A program made the position numbers and the translations under genes. Shown piece by piece: positions 11,278 to 22,355 of a DNA stretch of 64,000 nt. The notes beneath the pieces are model-generated. The model worked only from the letters and a program-made list of their open reading frames with translations, had not been told where the DNA came from and did not search any database. The stretch comes from Atlantibacter hermannii (lineage in GTDB: Bacteria; Pseudomonadota; Gammaproteobacteria; Enterobacterales; Enterobacteriaceae): positions 1-64,000 of the forward strand of contig NZ_JAAATR010000017.1 of the NCBI RefSeq assembly GCF_009907385.1, written 5' to 3'. Numbering within the stretch: position 1 is the first letter of the stretch; the number at the start of each line of letters is the position of its first letter.

Positions 11278-12438
11278 ATGGAACGGATTGCCATCAGCGA
11301 GCGCCCGGACTGGCGCGAAAAAGCCACCGAATACGGTTTCAACTTCCACACCATGTACGGCGAGCCGTACTGGTGTGAAGACGCCTATTATCAGTTGACG
11401 CTCGACCAGGTGGAACGCCTGGAAGCCGTCACCGCCGAACTTCACCAGATGTGTTTGCAGGTGGTGGAGAAAGTCGTTGCCAGCGATGCCCTGCTGACCA
11501 AATTTCGCATCCCGAAACACACCTGGGCGTTTGTGCGCCAGTCCTGGCGCAGCCAGCAGCCGTCGCTCTACTCGCGTCTCGATCTGGCCTGGGACGGCGT
11601 CGGCGATCCGAAGCTGTTAGAGAACAACGCCGATACGCCCACCTCGCTGTATGAAGCGGCGTTTTTCCAGTGGATCTGGCTGGAAGATCAGATCAAGGCG
11701 GGCAAGCTCCCGGCCAACAGCGATCAGTTCAACAGTCTGCAAGAAAAAGTCATTGCGCGCTTCGCCGAGCTGAAAGAGCAACACGGCTTTAATCTGGTGC
11801 ATTTCGCCTGCTGCCGTGACACGGTGGAAGATCGCGGAACCGTGCAGTATTTGCAGGACTGCGCCGCTGAGGCGGGCGTGGCGAGCGAATTCTTATATAT
11901 TGACGACATTGGTCTGGGCGAGAAAGGCCAGTTTACCGATCCACAGGATCAGGTGATCGCCAACCTGTTTAAGCTCTACCCGTGGGAGTACATGCTGCGC
12001 GAGATCTTCTCCACCAAACTGGAAGACGCAGGCGTGCGCTGGCTGGAGCCGGCCTGGAAAAGCATTATCTCCAACAAAGCCCTGCTGCCGATGCTGTGGG
12101 AGATGTTCCCGAACCACCCTAACCTGCTGCCCGCTTATTTTGCCGAAGACGAGCATCCGACGATGGAGAAATACGTCGTGAAGCCAATTTTCTCCCGCGA
12201 AGGCGCCAATATTTCCATCATTGAAAACGGTCAAACGCTGGAGCAAGTTGAGGGGCCGTATGGCGAGGAAGGCATGATCGTGCAGCAGTTCCACCCGCTA
12301 CCGAAGTTTGGCGACAGTTATACGCTGATTGGCAGCTGGCTTATCAACGATCAGCCAGCCGGGATCGGCATCCGTGAAGATCGGGCGTTAATCACCCAGG
12401 ATCTGTCACGGTTTTATCCGCATATCTTTATCGAGTAA
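11278..12438 (+). CDS. ygiC: YgiC, glutathionylspermidine synthase-like ATP-grasp protein
   Basis: A 386-aa protein homologous to the C-terminal synthetase domain of glutathionylspermidine synthase. The ATP-grasp region includes [18 protein letters not shown] and the final [23 protein letters not shown]. The amidase half of the bifunctional enzyme is absent, as in E. coli YgiC, and the substrate is not established. Start is 3 bases after ygiB, so the pair is co-translated, with the tolC promoter as a likely source of transcripts. Confidence 0.94.
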   Translation: MERIAISERPDWREKATEYGFNFHTMYGEPYWCEDAYYQLTLDQVERLEAVTAELHQMCLQVVEKVVASDALLTKFRIPKHTWAFVRQSWRSQQPSLYSRLDLAWDGVGDPKLLENNADTPTSLYEAAFFQWIWLEDQIKAGKLPANSDQFNSLQEKVIARFAELKEQHGFNLVHFACCRDTVEDRGTVQYLQDCAAEAGVASEFLYIDDIGLGEKGQFTDPQDQVIANLFKLYPWEYMLREIFSTKLEDAGVRWLEPAWKSIISNKALLPMLWEMFPNHPNLLPAYFAEDEHPTMEKYVVKPIFSREGANISIIENGQTLEQVEGPYGEEGMIVQQFHPLPKFGDSYTLIGSWLINDQPAGIGIREDRALITQDLSRFYPHIFIE

Positions 12439-12444
12439 TACCCA

Positions 12445-12473
12445 GGGCGCGATTGATATCGCGCCTTTTTTTT
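12445..12473 (+). terminator. Rho-independent terminator of tolC-ygiBC
   Basis: GGCGCGATTGATATCGCGCC followed by eight T. It closes the plus-strand operon and slightly overlaps the 3' end of the convergent ygiD. Confidence 0.85.
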
Positions 12474-13260
12474 AGCCCACCTGCACCGACAGCATACTTA
12501 ACGATCCCATCTCGATACCGTCCACCGGCACCGAAACCGGCTCGCTGCCGTCCCATGCGCCCAGCACGTAGAGCAGCGGTAAAAAGTGTTCCGGGGTCGG
12601 GTTAGACAAGCTGCCCCCTTCCTGCTGGAGATAATTCACCAGCGGATGCTGCTCTACCGGCCCCTGCCACGTGAGATTGGCTTTCACCACATCGTTGAAT
12701 GCCGTCGCCCACGGGTACGGCGTATTTTCGCCATGCCAGCGGGCGGTACGCAGGTTGTGTACCACATTGCCGCTGGCGATCAGCATAATACCTTCATCAC
12801 GCAGCGTCGCCAGTTTACGGCCCATGTCAAAATGCCAGGCGGCAGGCTTTGTGCTGTCTATACTCAATTGCACCATCGGGATGTCGGCATCCGGATACAT
12901 CTTGATCAGTACACCCCATGAACCGTGGTCGAACCCCCAGGCTTCTTTGTCGAGCGCAACAGGTAGCGGCGCGAGCAGATCCACCAGCCGCTGCGCCAGT
13001 TCCGGCGATCCCGGCGCCGGGTAATGGGTGTCATACAGCGCCTGCGGGAATCCGCCAAAATCATGGATGGTTTTGGGCTGTTCCATGGCCGTGACGCCGG
13101 TCCCCCGCGTGAACCAGTGGGCAGACACCACGACAATCGCTTTTGGACGTGGCAGGGTCGCGCCCAAATGCCGCCAGGCCTGAGTATACTGATTGTCTTC
13201 CAGCACGTTCATCGGGCTACCGTGGCCGAGAAACAGTGCGGGCATACGCGAAACGTTCAT
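12472..13260 (-). CDS. ygiD: YgiD, 4,5-DOPA extradiol-dioxygenase-type LigB family protein
   Basis: A 262-aa class III extradiol dioxygenase family protein. Metal-binding histidines are visible in ALFLGHGSPMNV and VVVSAHWFTRG, and in GFDHGSWG. E. coli YgiD has been reported to cleave L-DOPA in vitro; the cellular role is unclear. It is a single gene convergent with ygiC and divergent from zupT, in the conserved order. Confidence 0.93.
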   Translation of the reverse strand: MNVSRMPALFLGHGSPMNVLEDNQYTQAWRHLGATLPRPKAIVVVSAHWFTRGTGVTAMEQPKTIHDFGGFPQALYDTHYPAPGSPELAQRLVDLLAPLPVALDKEAWGFDHGSWGVLIKMYPDADIPMVQLSIDSTKPAAWHFDMGRKLATLRDEGIMLIASGNVVHNLRTARWHGENTPYPWATAFNDVVKANLTWQGPVEQHPLVNYLQQEGGSLSNPTPEHFLPLLYVLGAWDGSEPVSVPVDGIEMGSLSMLSVQVG

Positions 13261-13456
13261 GGTGTTATCCTTTGGTCTTCGGGGTATTGTTGATGGATAA
13301 ACCTTACGCTGATTCGGGAAAAGAAGAACTCAGATAACCATGATGGAGATCATCAGGAAATTTGAATGTAAGTCTGGTGTAAATCCGCTGACCACGCGTC
13401 GATTTTAATCGACGGGTTCTTTAAGCTTTGAGAATCCAGAACACAAGGAGCTGTTG

Positions 13457-14230
13457 ATGTCGGTCCCTCTTATATTGACTTTACTGGCTGGCGGAGCCAC
13501 GTTTATCGGCGCGCTGCTGGGCGTGATCGGCCAAAAACCGTCAAACCGGCTGCGGGCGTTTTCGCTGGGTTTTGCCGCTGGCATTATGCTGCTGATTTCC
13601 CTGATGGAAATGCTGCCCGCCGCCCTGCGCGAAGAAGGAATGTCACCGATGCTGGGTTACGGCATGTTTATTGTCGGCCTGCTGGGTTACTACGCCCTGG
13701 ATCGCGTTTTGCCCCACGCCCATGCACAGGATCTGCTGGATAAAGATTTGCAGCGCGCGCCGCGCAATCTCAAGCGCACCGCGCTGCTGCTGACGCTCGG
13801 CATCAGCCTGCATAACTTCCCGGAAGGCATCGCCACCTTCGTGACGGCCAGCAACAATCTGGAATTAGGATTTGGCATCGCCCTTGCCGTCGCCTTGCAC
13901 AATATTCCTGAAGGACTGGCGGTGGCCGGGCCGGTGTATGCCGCGACGGGTTCCAAATACAAAGCAGTATTCTGGGCGGGTATTTCCGGGATGGCGGAAA
14001 TTCTCGGCGGCGTACTCGCCTGGCTGATCCTCGGATCGCTGGTATCGCCGGTGCTGATGGCCTCGATTATGGCGGCGGTGGCGGGGATTATGGTGGCGCT
14101 TTCGGTCGATGAACTGATGCCGCTGGCGAAAGAGATCGACCCGAATAACAACCCCAGTTACGGCGTGCTGTGCGGGATGTCGGTAATGGGGCTAAGCCTG
14201 ACGCTGCTGCAAACCAGCGGGATCGGCTGA
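13457..14230 (+). CDS. zupT: ZIP-family zinc/divalent cation transporter ZupT
   Basis: A 257-aa inner-membrane transporter for Zn(II), with reported Fe and Mn uptake. Eight hydrophobic segments are visible. The ZIP signature metal sites are present as HNFPEG and HNIPEG in the fourth and fifth helices. A His-rich loop HAHAQD precedes them. ATG at 13457 follows AAGGAG with correct spacing; the TTG one codon upstream is ignored. Length matches E. coli ZupT. Confidence 0.97.
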   Translation: MSVPLILTLLAGGATFIGALLGVIGQKPSNRLRAFSLGFAAGIMLLISLMEMLPAALREEGMSPMLGYGMFIVGLLGYYALDRVLPHAHAQDLLDKDLQRAPRNLKRTALLLTLGISLHNFPEGIATFVTASNNLELGFGIALAVALHNIPEGLAVAGPVYAATGSKYKAVFWAGISGMAEILGGVLAWLILGSLVSPVLMASIMAAVAGIMVALSVDELMPLAKEIDPNNNPSYGVLCGMSVMGLSLTLLQTSGIG

Positions 14231-14243
14231 TTGCTGTGGACGT

Positions 14244-14276
14244 AAAAAAACCCGGTTGATGTCACCGGGTTTTTTA
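14244..14276. terminator. Terminator between zupT and ribB
   Basis: AAAAAAACCCGG-TTGATGT-CACCGGGTTTTTT forms a stem with A/T runs on both sides, so it can serve zupT on the plus strand and ribB on the minus strand. Confidence 0.85.
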
Positions 14277-14292
14277 TTCTCTGCCTGAAGAA

Positions 14293-14946
14293 TTAGCTGG
14301 CTTTACGCTCGTGCTGCTGGCGGTAAGCCACCAGATCTTCAATGGTTACGACCGCCATCTGATGCTTCACGGCGAAGTCGATGCACTCCGGCGCGCGCGC
14401 CATTGAGCCGTCGTCGTTGGTCAATTCGCACAGTACGCCAGCCGGTTTGAAACCTGCCAGCGTCACCAAATCGATAGTGGCTTCGGTATGGCCGCCACGG
14501 GTCAACACACCGCCGCTCTGAGCGCGCAGCGGGAACACGTGGCCCGGACGGTTCAGATCGGAAGGTTTCGCGTCATCAGCGATAGCAGCGCGGATGGTGG
14601 TGACGCGGTCCGCAGCGGAAACGCCGGTGCTCACGCCGTGCGCGGCTTCAATGGTTACGGTAAAACCGGTGCCGTAAGCGCTGGTGTTATTTTCAACCAT
14701 CATCGGCAGGTCGAGCTGCTGACGGCGATCTTCAGTGATGCACAGGCACACAATGCCGCTGCCGTGGCGAATCGTCAGCGCCATTTGTTCAACGGTCATG
14801 GTTTCGGCGGCGAAAATCATATCGCCTTCGTTTTCACGGTCTTCATCATCAAGCACCATCACGCCACGGCCTTCGCGCAAAGCGGTCAGAGCGTGTTCTA
14901 CGCGTTCAAATGCGGTACCGAAAGAGGAAAGAAGCGTCTGATTCAT
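14293..14946 (-). CDS. ribB: 3,4-dihydroxy-2-butanone 4-phosphate synthase
   Basis: A 217-aa enzyme that converts ribulose 5-phosphate to 3,4-dihydroxy-2-butanone 4-phosphate plus formate, the four-carbon precursor in riboflavin synthesis. The acidic metal-binding motif [17 protein letters not shown] is near residue 33 and PGHVFPLRA appears later. It is a stand-alone RibB without a fused GTP cyclohydrolase II. An FMN riboswitch precedes it, as in E. coli. Confidence 0.98.
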   Translation of the reverse strand: MNQTLLSSFGTAFERVEHALTALREGRGVMVLDDEDRENEGDMIFAAETMTVEQMALTIRHGSGIVCLCITEDRRQQLDLPMMVENNTSAYGTGFTVTIEAAHGVSTGVSAADRVTTIRAAIADDAKPSDLNRPGHVFPLRAQSGGVLTRGGHTEATIDLVTLAGFKPAGVLCELTNDDGSMARAPECIDFAVKHQMAVVTIEDLVAYRQQHERKAS

Positions 14947-15052
14947 GGTAAAAAAACCTCATTAAAATTATGGTTACCAGAATCAGGGCGGTCTTAGGAG
15001 TGCCGTAAAACGGCAAAAAAATAACGTGAGTGGGCCGTAAGCCCGACTTGAT

Positions 15053-15202
15053 CGTTACTCTCTCCCATCCGGACTTTAACCGTCGGCCCCGGAATTACAC
15101 CGGATCTGCTGACCTTTGAATTTGCATCCAAAGCGCTCGCGGGCTTTCAGCGTAAGCTGATTTACCGCCGGTGGGGAATTTCGCCCCGCCCTGAGAATAA
15201 GC
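15053..15202 (-). promoter_or_regulatory. FMN riboswitch (RFN element) controlling ribB
   Basis: Reading the minus strand, the conserved RFN blocks appear in order: CAGGGCGGGGCGAAATTCCC, CCACCGGCGGTAAATC, GTCAGCAGATCCGGTGTAA, TTCCGGGGCCGACGGTTA and AGTCCGGATGGGAGAGAGTA. It lies about 110 bases before the ribB start, so FMN binding is expected to shut ribB expression. Confidence 0.95.
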
Positions 15203-15360
15203 GGGATTACTATAACGCCAATGACTATTGTCGGCAATGTATTCAGCAGCCTAAATAAATCGGTTTGTGCTATTACTTAGATTCATACATTTCCGGTTTC
15301 TCCTCCCGGAAACAGGCATTACAATAAGAGGTTATGTAACTCACGCACTGGGAAACCGCC

Positions 15361-15705
15361 ATGATTGACCCGAAGAAAATTGAGCAGATTGCCCGCCAGG
15401 TTCATGAATCCATGCCGAAAGGTATTCGTGAATTCGGGGATGACGTTGAAAAGAAAATCCGCCAGGTTTTACAGTCGCAGTTGACGCGTCTCGACCTTGT
15501 CAGCCGCGAAGAGTTTGATGTGCAGACTCAGGTGCTGCTGCGCACCCGCGAGAAGCTGGCGGCGCTGGAACAGCGTATCAGCGCGCTGGAAAGCCGCAAT
15601 ACGCCCGTGGAACAATCCGCTGCGCCAGCACCGGCCATTCCGCCGGTCGACGTGATTCAACCCGCTCCGGCGGTCCCGCCGGTTGACGAAGAAAAACCGC
15701 AGTAA
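15361..15705 (+). CDS. ubiK: Ubiquinone biosynthesis accessory factor UbiK (YqiC)
   Basis: A 114-aa BMFP-family protein. Residues 1-45 form an amphipathic helix ([20 protein letters not shown]), residues 50-82 a coiled coil ([16 protein letters not shown]), and the tail is Pro/Ala rich. UbiK is known to associate with UbiJ and help the ubiquinone biosynthesis complex under aerobic growth. The single gene lies between the ribB riboswitch and hldE as in E. coli. Confidence 0.94.
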   Translation: MIDPKKIEQIARQVHESMPKGIREFGDDVEKKIRQVLQSQLTRLDLVSREEFDVQTQVLLRTREKLAALEQRISALESRNTPVEQSAAPAPAIPPVDVIQPAPAVPPVDEEKPQ

Positions 15706-15742
15706 AAAAATCGGGCCTTCATTGAAGGCCCGATGGGTTTTA
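15704..15742. terminator. Terminator between ubiK and hldE
   Basis: ATCGGGCCTTC-ATT-GAAGGCCCGAT hairpin flanked by an A run on the left and GGTTTTAT on the right. It serves the convergent ubiK and hldE genes. Confidence 0.8.
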
Positions 15743-17173
15743 TTTGCCGCTATCTTTCTGGATCTTTTTAATGATGTTGGTGGTTGAACAGCCATCTTCG
15801 AAGTTCAGCACCATCACCTCGCCGCCGTTGGCCCAGACCTCTTCGCTACCGGCGATCTGTTCCGGTTTGTAGTCGCCGCCTTTGACCAGCAGGTCAGGCA
15901 GGATCCCGGCGATCAGGCGCTGCGGGGTATCTTCCTCAAACGACACCACCCAGTCCACGGCTTCCAGCGCGCCCAGCACGATCATCCGCTGTTCGAGCGG
16001 GTTCACCGGTCGGGTTTCGCCTTTCAGGCGTTTAGTGGACGCGTCGCTGTTGACCGCGACGATCAACCGGTCGCCCAGCTTGCGGGCGTTAGCCAGATAA
16101 GACACGTGCCCGGCGTGGAGAATGTCGAATACGCCGTTGGTCATCACCACTTTCTCGCCGCGTTTGCGCGCAGCGGCGACAGCCAGTTTCAGCGCCTCTT
16201 CATCCATCACGCCAAAACCGGAATCGGCACGCCCGCGTACCGCGTTTTCCAGTTCGATAGGCGACACGGTGGAAGTACCGAGTTTGCCCACGACCACACC
16301 CGCCGCCGCGTTAGCGAAGAAGCAGGCTTCTTCCAGCGAGTTGCCCGCCGCAAGCGTGGCCGCCAGCACGCCGATCACGGTATCGCCCGCACCGGTCACG
16401 TCATACACTTCCTGCGCCTGAGTCGGCAGATGCAGCGGATCTTTACCCGGTTGCAGTAGGCTCATGCCCTGCTCGGAACGGGTGATGAGCAGCGCGCTGA
16501 GATCGTAATCCGCCACCAGCTTCATGCCGCGCTCAACGATTTCCGCGTCGGTTTTGCATTTCCCGACCACCGCTTCAAATTCAGACAGGTTCGGCGTCAG
16601 CAGCGTCGCGCCGCGGTAGCGTTCAAAATCGGTGCCTTTCGGGTCGATCAGCACCGGTACGCCCGCTTTGCGCGCCAGTTGGATCATCTGCTGTACGCTG
16701 GCCAGCGCGCCTTTGGCGTAGTCAGACAGCACCAGCGCGCCGATATTGCCCAACGCCTGGTTGATGCGCTCGTGCAGCGGCTCCGGATCCACGCCCTCGA
16801 AACCCTCTTCGAAATCCAGGCGGATCAGCTGTTGGTTGCGCGAAAGCACCCGCAGTTTAGTGATGGTCGGGTGAGTCGGCACCGATACAAAATCACATTT
16901 CACATTAACGTTAGCCAGCGCCTGGCTCAGCGCCCGCGCCGCATCGTCGATGCCGGTCAGGCCAACCAGACGGGAGTGCGCGCCCAGCGAAGCGATGTTC
17001 ATCGCCACGTTCGCCGCGCCGCCGGGGCGTTCTTCGATATTATCGACTTTGACCACCGGGACCGGGGCTTCCGGGGAAATACGGCTGGTGGGGCCATACC
17101 AGTAGCGATCGAGCATGACATCGCCCACCACCATGACGCCTGCGCGTTCAAACTCGGGCAGCGTTACTTTCAT
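15740..17173 (-). CDS. hldE: Bifunctional heptose 7-phosphate kinase / heptose 1-phosphate adenylyltransferase
   Basis: A 477-aa cytoplasmic enzyme of LPS inner-core ADP-heptose synthesis. The N-terminal PfkB kinase domain (1 to about 318) has [13 protein letters not shown] and [11 protein letters not shown]. The C-terminal nucleotidyltransferase domain (about 344-477) has [14 protein letters not shown], with the HxGH motif. The ATG at 17173 (MKVTLPEF) matches the E. coli start and sits behind GGAGAG. It follows glnE on the same strand, as in E. coli. Confidence 0.98.
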   Translation of the reverse strand: MKVTLPEFERAGVMVVGDVMLDRYWYGPTSRISPEAPVPVVKVDNIEERPGGAANVAMNIASLGAHSRLVGLTGIDDAARALSQALANVNVKCDFVSVPTHPTITKLRVLSRNQQLIRLDFEEGFEGVDPEPLHERINQALGNIGALVLSDYAKGALASVQQMIQLARKAGVPVLIDPKGTDFERYRGATLLTPNLSEFEAVVGKCKTDAEIVERGMKLVADYDLSALLITRSEQGMSLLQPGKDPLHLPTQAQEVYDVTGAGDTVIGVLAATLAAGNSLEEACFFANAAAGVVVGKLGTSTVSPIELENAVRGRADSGFGVMDEEALKLAVAAARKRGEKVVMTNGVFDILHAGHVSYLANARKLGDRLIVAVNSDASTKRLKGETRPVNPLEQRMIVLGALEAVDWVVSFEEDTPQRLIAGILPDLLVKGGDYKPEQIAGSEEVWANGGEVMVLNFEDGCSTTNIIKKIQKDSGK

Positions 17174-17239
17174 TCCAGACTCTCCTGAGAGATACCAAAT
17201 TTGCGCGGGATAATAGCACAATTCCCTGCGTACACATTT

Positions 17240-20080
17240 TTATGCCTTGCCCAGCCATGCCGCCCAGCTTTGGGCGACCTGCCGGCGCTCCGCCTGAAAC
17301 GCGCCGGGATCCACGTGGCCGGGCAGCTCCTGAAGCGCCAGATGGTGCAGCTCATCGCGCAGCGTGACGTAAGCGTGGGTCAGCGCGCGCGCTTCCTGCT
17401 CCGGCATGATGTCATTCTGCGCCAGCAGCTCAAGGATGCGCACGTTATCAGACCAGCGGGTCAGCTTCGGCGCGTCGTGAGAAAAGCGCAGCACCAGATA
17501 CTGGGTAATAAATTCAATATCTGTAATTCCGCCTTCATCGGCTTTAATATCGAAGCGATCTTTATGCTTGTTGCCAAGATGGGCGCGCATTTTCTCGCGC
17601 ATCTCGCGCACTTCGGTTTGCAGCGCGGCACCGTCACGGGCTTTGCACAAAATCTCCCGGCGGATGGCGTCAAAATCCTGGCACAGTTGCGGATCGCCGT
17701 AGACCACGCGGGCGCGCACCAGCGCCTGATGCTCCCATGTCCAGGCCTCGTTTTGCTGATAATCCGCAAAGGCGTCAACGGTCGTGACCAGCATTCCCGC
17801 CGCCCCGGACGGACGCAGACGGGCATCCACTTCATACAAAATGCCGGACGAGGTGCGGGTGCTGAACAGGTGCATGATGCGCTGGGCCAGCCGCAGATAG
17901 AACTGGCGGCCATCGATCTCCCGCTCGCCGTCGGTCATCACGTCTGCCGGGCAATCGTGCAGGAACACCAGGTCGAGATCGGAACTGTACCCCAGCTCCC
18001 AGCCGCCCAGTTTGCCATAGCCCACCACGGCGAAACCGCGCCCTTCACGTCCCTGGAGATGCGTCGGCGCGCCGTACCGCGCGACCATCAGCGTCCAGGC
18101 CTGCTGCACCACGGCGTCGATCATCGCTTCCGCCAGCCAGGTTAAGTGATCGCTTACTTTCATTACCGGCAGGGTTTCGGCGATATCTGCCGCCGCCACG
18201 CGCAACAGCTGCGCCTGTTTAAACTGGCGCATCGCTTCAAGCTGCTGCTCTTCGTCGTCTTCCGGGACGCGCAGCAAATACTGGCGCAGCTCGTCGCGGT
18301 AAGCATTGGTGGCGGTAGGTTGATACAGGGTGTTCGGATCGAGCAGTTCATCGAGCAGCAGCGGATAACGCGCCAGCTGCCCGGCAATCATCGGCGAGGC
18401 GGCGCACAGCCGGATAAGATGCTTCAGCGCGCCGGGGAATTCGGTGAGCAGTTCCAGATACGTGGTGCGGGTCACAATGCCCAGCAGCAGCGGCGTGATG
18501 CGCCCCAGCGGGACGGCAGGCGTCGGCATGGCGCACACTTCGCTTAGCAGACGCGGCATCAGCAGATCCAGCACGTGCCGCCCACGCGGGCCGATGGTGC
18601 GTTTATCCGCCTCTTTGCGGAAATCCGCCGCCAGCGCAACGACCTGACGCTGGCTGTCACTATCCAGATGGCTTAAGACCGGGCTGGAGACATCGGCGTC
18701 GTGCGCATCCTGCCACAGTTCGCGCCAGCCTTCGGCCAGTTTGTCTTCGCTGGCCTCGGGCTCGTCATCGCCAATCAGATCGTTAAAAATGCGCCGCACC
18801 GCCGTCATATGGCGGGCTGAGGTTGCCTGAAGCGCCGCCCAGTCGGGCTCGCCCATTGCCCAGGCCAGGCGCGCGCGATTCAAGTCATCGCCCGGCAGCG
18901 TCTGGGTCTGCTCGTCATTAATGCTTTGCAGCAGATTTTCGAGGCGGCGCAGAAACAGATAAGCGTCGCGTAACTGTTCTGCATCCCCCGCTGGCAGCAG
19001 ATGGAGCGCGTCGATGGCCTCCAGCGTCGGCAGCAGCGAACGCGATTGCAGCGACGGCTCGCGTCCGCCGCGAATCAACTGGAACACCTGGACGATAAAC
19101 TCGGTTTCCCGGATGCCGCCCGCGCCCAGCTTGATGTTATCGGTCAGGCCGCGCCGCCGTACTTCGCGGGCAATCATGCCTTTCATATTACGCAGCGACT
19201 GGATCACGCTGAAATCGATATAGCGACGGAACACAAACGGACGCAGCATGGCGCGCAGCTCCTGGCTCCAGCGATCGTCGTTGTCGCCCATAATGCGCGC
19301 TTTTACCATGGCGTAGCGTTCCCAGTCGCGCCCCTGCTCCTGGTAATAATCCTCCAGCGCCGCAAAGCTCAGCACCAGCGGGCCGCTGTCGCCAAACGGG
19401 CGCAGCCGCATATCCACCCGGTAAACGAAGCCATCCTGGGTCGGCTGATCGAGCACTTTGATCAGCCGCTGCCCCATGCGGGTAAAGAACTGCGCGTTAT
19501 CCAGCTCGCGCCGTCCCCCTTGTGTCACGCCGTTTTCCGGCCAGGCGAAGATCAGGTCAATATCAGAAGAAAAATTGAGTTCGCCGCCGCCGAGTTTGCC
19601 CATTCCAAGGATCATCAGCGGCTGCGGCTCGCCCTGCGCATTGCACGGCGTGCCCCACTCGCGGCAGCAGGAGGCCCACAGCCAGTCGCGCGCGGCGACA
19701 ATCAGCGTTTCGGCCAGCACGCTGAGCTGCGCCAGCGTGCCCTGAGTGGTAACCCGATTCAGGGTTTGCGCCCAGGCGATACGCACCATGATCCGCCGCC
19801 GAAACTGGCGCAGCGCGCGCATCAGTTGCGCCTCATCGCTTACCTCCTGCAACGCCTCCTGGAGCCAGAGCGCATAATGGCGTTCTTCGTTGGCTTCCGG
19901 CGGCCTGCCATGCAGCTCATCCAGCCATTCCGGATGCGCGACCAGTCCGTCGCGGACGAAATCGCTGAACGCCAGCATCGCCTGCGCGTCTTTATCCAGC
20001 GCAAGGCCCGATAGCGGCTCCGGCAGGTTAGCCAGCACCTTTTCAACGTGTTGTTGCAGTAAGGGTGAGAGCGGCATCAT
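17240..20080 (-). CDS. glnE: Glutamine synthetase adenylyltransferase / adenylyl-removing enzyme
   Basis: A 946-aa bifunctional enzyme that adenylylates and deadenylylates glutamine synthetase in response to PII signals. Two nucleotidyltransferase modules are visible: [20 protein letters not shown] in the N-terminal half (about residue 155-175) and [20 protein letters not shown] in the C-terminal half (about 695-715). Length equals E. coli GlnE. AAGGAT precedes the ATG at 20080. It lies 12 bases after ygiF and leads to hldE. Confidence 0.98.
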   Translation of the reverse strand: MMPLSPLLQQHVEKVLANLPEPLSGLALDKDAQAMLAFSDFVRDGLVAHPEWLDELHGRPPEANEERHYALWLQEALQEVSDEAQLMRALRQFRRRIMVRIAWAQTLNRVTTQGTLAQLSVLAETLIVAARDWLWASCCREWGTPCNAQGEPQPLMILGMGKLGGGELNFSSDIDLIFAWPENGVTQGGRRELDNAQFFTRMGQRLIKVLDQPTQDGFVYRVDMRLRPFGDSGPLVLSFAALEDYYQEQGRDWERYAMVKARIMGDNDDRWSQELRAMLRPFVFRRYIDFSVIQSLRNMKGMIAREVRRRGLTDNIKLGAGGIRETEFIVQVFQLIRGGREPSLQSRSLLPTLEAIDALHLLPAGDAEQLRDAYLFLRRLENLLQSINDEQTQTLPGDDLNRARLAWAMGEPDWAALQATSARHMTAVRRIFNDLIGDDEPEASEDKLAEGWRELWQDAHDADVSSPVLSHLDSDSQRQVVALAADFRKEADKRTIGPRGRHVLDLLMPRLLSEVCAMPTPAVPLGRITPLLLGIVTRTTYLELLTEFPGALKHLIRLCAASPMIAGQLARYPLLLDELLDPNTLYQPTATNAYRDELRQYLLRVPEDDEEQQLEAMRQFKQAQLLRVAAADIAETLPVMKVSDHLTWLAEAMIDAVVQQAWTLMVARYGAPTHLQGREGRGFAVVGYGKLGGWELGYSSDLDLVFLHDCPADVMTDGEREIDGRQFYLRLAQRIMHLFSTRTSSGILYEVDARLRPSGAAGMLVTTVDAFADYQQNEAWTWEHQALVRARVVYGDPQLCQDFDAIRREILCKARDGAALQTEVREMREKMRAHLGNKHKDRFDIKADEGGITDIEFITQYLVLRFSHDAPKLTRWSDNVRILELLAQNDIMPEQEARALTHAYVTLRDELHHLALQELPGHVDPGAFQAERRQVAQSWAAWLGKA

Positions 20081-20092
20081 GGTGGGATCCTT

Positions 20093-21394
20093 TTATTTTT
20101 TTCCGCTGTGCAACCAGAACGGCGATTGCGCGATCGCTTCATGGCGCAGGGATTCGATATCGCCGCGTAAGCCGTTTTCGATAGCGTGACGCAGGGCGTC
20201 CCAGGTATCGATCCAGTCAAGCGCCACCTCGCCAGGATAAACGCCCGCCAGCGTGCGGATAGCATCCAGCTCGCGGTATAAACGCGGCAGCTGATCGCGG
20301 TAGCGTTCGCCACAGGATTGTAAAAACGCCTGCTTCAGCTCGGCGGCGTGGCGCGACAGGTGAATATCGGCGTAGCGCTTAAAGGAATCATCCAGCTTAC
20401 GGCGGTCTTTTTCATCGATAAACGGCTGCCAGCCCTGGGTCAACAACCACTCGGTCAGCGCCAGTTTCGCGGTGCTGATTTCGCTGCCGAACGCGAGGGT
20501 TTCCGCCGAGGCGTCCGAGACCAGCGACACTTCACACTGGGTCAGCAAATCGCGTAAGCGAGCGCTCGCTTTCCTTGGCACAACGCCGCCGAACAGCGCC
20601 AGAATATGGCGAACCAGGCCGATAGCCTGCTGAACCTGCGCTTTCGCCAGGGTATTTCCACGCACCCACAGCTCTTCATGGTACTGCCAGTGGGATAGCG
20701 CGGCTTCCAGCGCCGTTTGTAGCCCCTGTTCAACGGTAGCTTTCGGCGGCATAGCGATCACCGTCAGCGGACGGATAGCCCGCAGGGCATTGCCCTGAGC
20801 CAGATGATACCCCCGCGCGGCCTTGCTCAGGCTGCCCTGGCGCAAGCCGGGGACTGCCACCAGCTGGCGCGCCAGTTTTAAAATATCCGCTAACTGGCCT
20901 TCCAGCAGTTCCATTTCCAGTTCGCACAGCGGCTCGCTGTGCTCTCCTGCTTTAACCTCTCCACGATCGAGCGCCATCTCAATGCGGCTTTCACCGTGAG
21001 TAACCACCCACTTCTCGCGCTGAAAATCGGTGCTGAACAGCGGTTTTACCTGGCTTTGCAGGGCATCCGCCGTTAGCCCTTCCGGCCAGATGTCCGCCGG
21101 GAAACGTGCTAAATCCAGCTCGGCGTTATCCAGCTCGACATTGTATTCCGGGCGCTGATGTACGCCGCCCGTGACGCGCCCGGCGGTTTTGATGGTCATT
21201 TCATAACGACCGTCCACGCCGCGAATACGCAATCCCATATCGTGGCTGCGTAACTGGTTATCGGGCGTTTCGTAATACACGTTGAGTAATGAGCGGGGGG
21301 CGTGATGTTCGCCGGAAAAGCCATTGAGGACGTTGCGCACGCTCTCAAGCGCGTCGGGTTGTACGATAAATTTGAGTTCGATTTCTTGTGCCAT
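20093..21394 (-). CDS. ygiF: Inorganic triphosphatase YgiF (CYTH-CHAD)
   Basis: A 433-aa cytoplasmic enzyme. The N-terminal CYTH tunnel domain begins AQEIELKFIV, with the ExExK signature, and continues to about residue 200. The C-terminal CHAD domain, rich in His, Arg and Lys, is expected to bind polyphosphate-like anions. E. coli YgiF hydrolyses inorganic triphosphate. It is the first gene of ygiF-glnE-hldE and diverges from ygiM. Confidence 0.95.
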   Translation of the reverse strand: MAQEIELKFIVQPDALESVRNVLNGFSGEHHAPRSLLNVYYETPDNQLRSHDMGLRIRGVDGRYEMTIKTAGRVTGGVHQRPEYNVELDNAELDLARFPADIWPEGLTADALQSQVKPLFSTDFQREKWVVTHGESRIEMALDRGEVKAGEHSEPLCELEMELLEGQLADILKLARQLVAVPGLRQGSLSKAARGYHLAQGNALRAIRPLTVIAMPPKATVEQGLQTALEAALSHWQYHEELWVRGNTLAKAQVQQAIGLVRHILALFGGVVPRKASARLRDLLTQCEVSLVSDASAETLAFGSEISTAKLALTEWLLTQGWQPFIDEKDRRKLDDSFKRYADIHLSRHAAELKQAFLQSCGERYRDQLPRLYRELDAIRTLAGVYPGEVALDWIDTWDALRHAIENGLRGDIESLRHEAIAQSPFWLHSGKK

Positions 21395-21638
21395 AGCCTT
21401 TTACTTACGGTTGCGTCACACCGGCGCGAATGTCCGGCGAACTTACGGGCCTGATTTTTGTCAGTAGATAGTATTTTCCGCTAAAATGCCACGCCGAAGG
21501 CGTTTTAGACGAGTGACAAACCCTTTGGCAGTGCGCCAGTCACTGATGTACCAGGATGATTCTCATTCAGGTTTGCGCTTCGCATCGTCAAACTGTTGCA
21601 CTACTATCATCCCACGAATAACGATTAATGAAGACCTG

Positions 21639-22259
21639 ATGCCTAAATTACGCCTGATTTGCCTGACTTTATTCGCGCTTAGCGTTTCTACTGTGGCCCA
21701 TAGCGAAGAGAAACGCTACGTTTCCGACGAATTGACCACCTGGGTTCGAAGCGGCCCTGGCGATAACTATCGCCTGGTAGGTTCACTCAATGCGGGTGAA
21801 GCCGTCACGTTATTGCAGACCAATGAGTCCACCAATTATGGTCAGGTGCGTGACAGCAACGGGCGTACCGCATGGATCCCGCTTAAAGAGCTCAATACCG
21901 AACCGAGTCTGCGCACCCGCGTGCCGGAACTGGAAAATCAGGTCAAAACGCTGACTGATAAGCTGAATAATATTGATGCGACCTGGAATGAGCGCACGTC
22001 AGACATGCAGAAAAAAGTCTCTGCCAGCGACGGCATCATCAACGGCCTGAAAGAAGAAAATCAGAAGCTGAAAAACGAGCTGATTGTCGCAAGTAAAAAG
22101 GTTAACGCCGCCAATCTGCAACTCGATGACAAGCAGCGCACCATTATTATGCAGTGGTTTATGTACGGCGGCGGCGTGTTAGGCGTTGGTCTGCTGCTGG
22201 GCCTGCTGCTCCCGCATATGATCCCGCGTCGCAAGAAGAAAGACCGCTGGATGAATTAA
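21639..22259 (+). CDS. ygiM: YgiM, SH3-domain membrane protein
   Basis: A 206-aa envelope protein. A signal peptide (MPKLRLICLTLFALSVSTVA) precedes a bacterial SH3 domain (about 24-90, YVSDELTTWVRSGPGDNYRL). A coiled coil follows (about 100-165), then a transmembrane helix near 170-195 and a basic C-terminus PRRKKKDRWMN. The ATG at 21639 is chosen because it starts the signal peptide and matches E. coli; longer readings extend into non-conserved sequence. Role unknown. Confidence 0.93.
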   Translation: MPKLRLICLTLFALSVSTVAHSEEKRYVSDELTTWVRSGPGDNYRLVGSLNAGEAVTLLQTNESTNYGQVRDSNGRTAWIPLKELNTEPSLRTRVPELENQVKTLTDKLNNIDATWNERTSDMQKKVSASDGIINGLKEENQKLKNELIVASKKVNAANLQLDDKQRTIIMQWFMYGGGVLGVGLLLGLLLPHMIPRRKKKDRWMN

Positions 22260-22264
22260 TCGCT

Positions 22265-22293
22265 AAAGGGCAACCACACAGGTTGCCCTTTTA
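22265..22293 (+). terminator. Rho-independent terminator after ygiM
   Basis: AAAGGGCAACC-ACACA-GGTTGCCCTTTT hairpin directly after the ygiM stop. Confidence 0.8.
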
Positions 22294-22355
22294 CTTGGCC
22301 TTCTCCTCTACACTTACGTATTATCTCAACGCTAACGTGAACAAGAGAGGTGTGG

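Noticed and set aside
15001-15030. TGCCG-TAAAA-CGGCA hairpin with A run, as a ribB leader terminator
   Set aside because: On the ribB strand the T run precedes the stem instead of following it, so it is not a rho-independent terminator for that transcript.
17201-18145. 314-aa open frame on the plus strand
   Set aside because: Antisense to the glnE 3' half and unrelated to any family I recognise.
19001-20014. 337-aa open frame on the plus strand
   Set aside because: Antisense to glnE; composition typical of the reverse of a GC-rich gene, no domain.
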